Origin: Actinomycetota bacterium
GTDB lineage: Bacteria > Actinomycetota > Actinomycetes > Nanopelagicales > Nanopelagicaceae
DNA: 64,000 nucleotides
NCBI GenBank assembly: GCA_016870975.1
Contig: VGAE01000002.1
Location: 62,001 to 126,000 of the forward strand
Direction: 5' to 3'
The position numbers and the translations under genes are program-made. The notes below the pieces were generated by a model. It saw only the letters and a program-made list of their open reading frames with translations. It was not told the DNA's origin and made no database searches. This document shows, one piece after another, positions 63,145-64,000 of the stretch; position 1 is the first letter of the stretch; each line of letters begins with the position of its first letter.

Positions 63145-64000
63145 GGCCGTCGAAGAGGCTAGTGACTGATCCATCTTCGAAAACCTCTCTAATTGCGCGA
63201 GCAATTAGTGGTGCAATTGAAAGTACGGTGAGATTTGCGAATCGTTTCTCATCTGAAATTGGCAGAGTATTAGCAACTACAACTTCACTTACCTTCGAAT
63301 TTACTAAGCGTTCTGCAGCTGGGCCGGAGAAGACTGGGTGGGTTGCTGCGACCATTACTTCTTTAGCGCCATCGTTATAGAGCGCCTCTACCGCTTTTGT
63401 TATGGTGCCTGCAGTATCAATCATGTCGTCGATAACGACACAGGTCTGACCTTTAACTTCACCGACAACTCGTCCTGTGACAGCTTCGTTGGGCAATCTT
63501 GGATCTCGCGTTTTATGAATGAATGCAATCTGGGCACCACCTAAAATATCGCTCCAGCGTTCTGCAACTCGAACTCGTCCAGAATCCGGAGAAACAATCG
63601 TCAAGCGAGAGCGATCTACTTTTGAGCCAACATAATTTGCAAGAAGTGGCAAGGCATGTAAGTGGTCGACAGGTCCATCGAAGAATCCTTGAATCTGGGC
63701 AGAATGTAAATCAACTGTCATTAATCGATCGGCGCCGGCAGTTTTGAAGAGGTCTGCCATTAATCGAGCTGAAATTGGCTCGCGGCCCCGATGTTTTTTA
63801 TCTTGTCTTGCGTACCCATAAAAAGGAGCGATAACGGTAATTCGTTTTGCGGAAGCGCGTTTAAGCGCATCTACCATTATGAGTTGCTCCATTACCTGTT
63901 TATTTACGGGATTGGAATGGCTTTGAATAACGAAGGCATCGCAACCACGTACGCTCTCTTCAAATCGAATAAAAATTTCACCATTGGCAAAGTCGTAAGC
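63137..64000 (-). CDS. prs: Ribose-phosphate pyrophosphokinase (N-terminus beyond window end)
   Basis: APFYGYARQDKKHRGREPISARLMADLF, DLHSAQIQGFFDGPVDHL, VVIDDMIDTAGTI; frame continues to window end. Confidence 0.96.
   Translation of the reverse strand, partial: AYDFANGEIFIRFEESVRGCDAFVIQSHSNPVNKQVMEQLIMVDALKRASAKRITVIAPFYGYARQDKKHRGREPISARLMADLFKTAGADRLMTVDLHSAQIQGFFDGPVDHLHALPLLANYVGSKVDRSRLTIVSPDSGRVRVAERWSDILGGAQIAFIHKTRDPRLPNEAVTGRVVGEVKGQTCVVIDDMIDTAGTITKAVEALYNDGAKEVMVAATHPVFSGPAAERLVNSKVSEVVVANTLPISDEKRFANLTVLSIAPLIARAIREVFEDGSVTSLFDGHA

Overview
This 64 kb window is a gene-dense, moderate/low-GC actinobacterial chromosome segment. Gene order and content suggest a streamlined freshwater-type actinobacterium; that lineage assignment is inference only. 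Most of it is conserved core: smpB/S41 protease/ftsX/ftsE/prfB, tRNA-His, kgd, Ni-SOD pair, rsrA/sigR, aroA/rsgA/hisN, copA/terC, tRNA-fMet, UPF0182/Lon-like PDZ protease/DUF2342, an ABC1 kinase/whiB7-like/uvrD2/nudC block, typA/ychF/rmuC/ispH/xseAB/fumarase, phoH/uppS/SURF1/greA, ABC and MFS exporters, udg/ppx/DUF501/ftsB/eno/mazG/mfd/pth/rplY/prs. The strongest observations beyond routine annotation are: (1) a complete attenuator-like leader in front of the whiB7-like gene, with a 52-aa uORF that looks leaderless, an intrinsic terminator and a competing helix; (2) a ThiF/TOMM-like gene whose single 353-codon frame is cut by two in-frame stops 6 nt apart; (3) a two-gene phage-like cassette between housekeeping genes; (4) a type-5 UDG gene whose stop codon lies inside the downstream tRNA; (5) that tRNA, a short-variable-arm tRNA with a UAA anticodon; (6) a DHA2-type MFS transporter apparently missing its middle. 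No CRISPR array, rRNA, IS element or intact prophage was seen. All homology calls are from recalled motifs and synteny; no database search was run.
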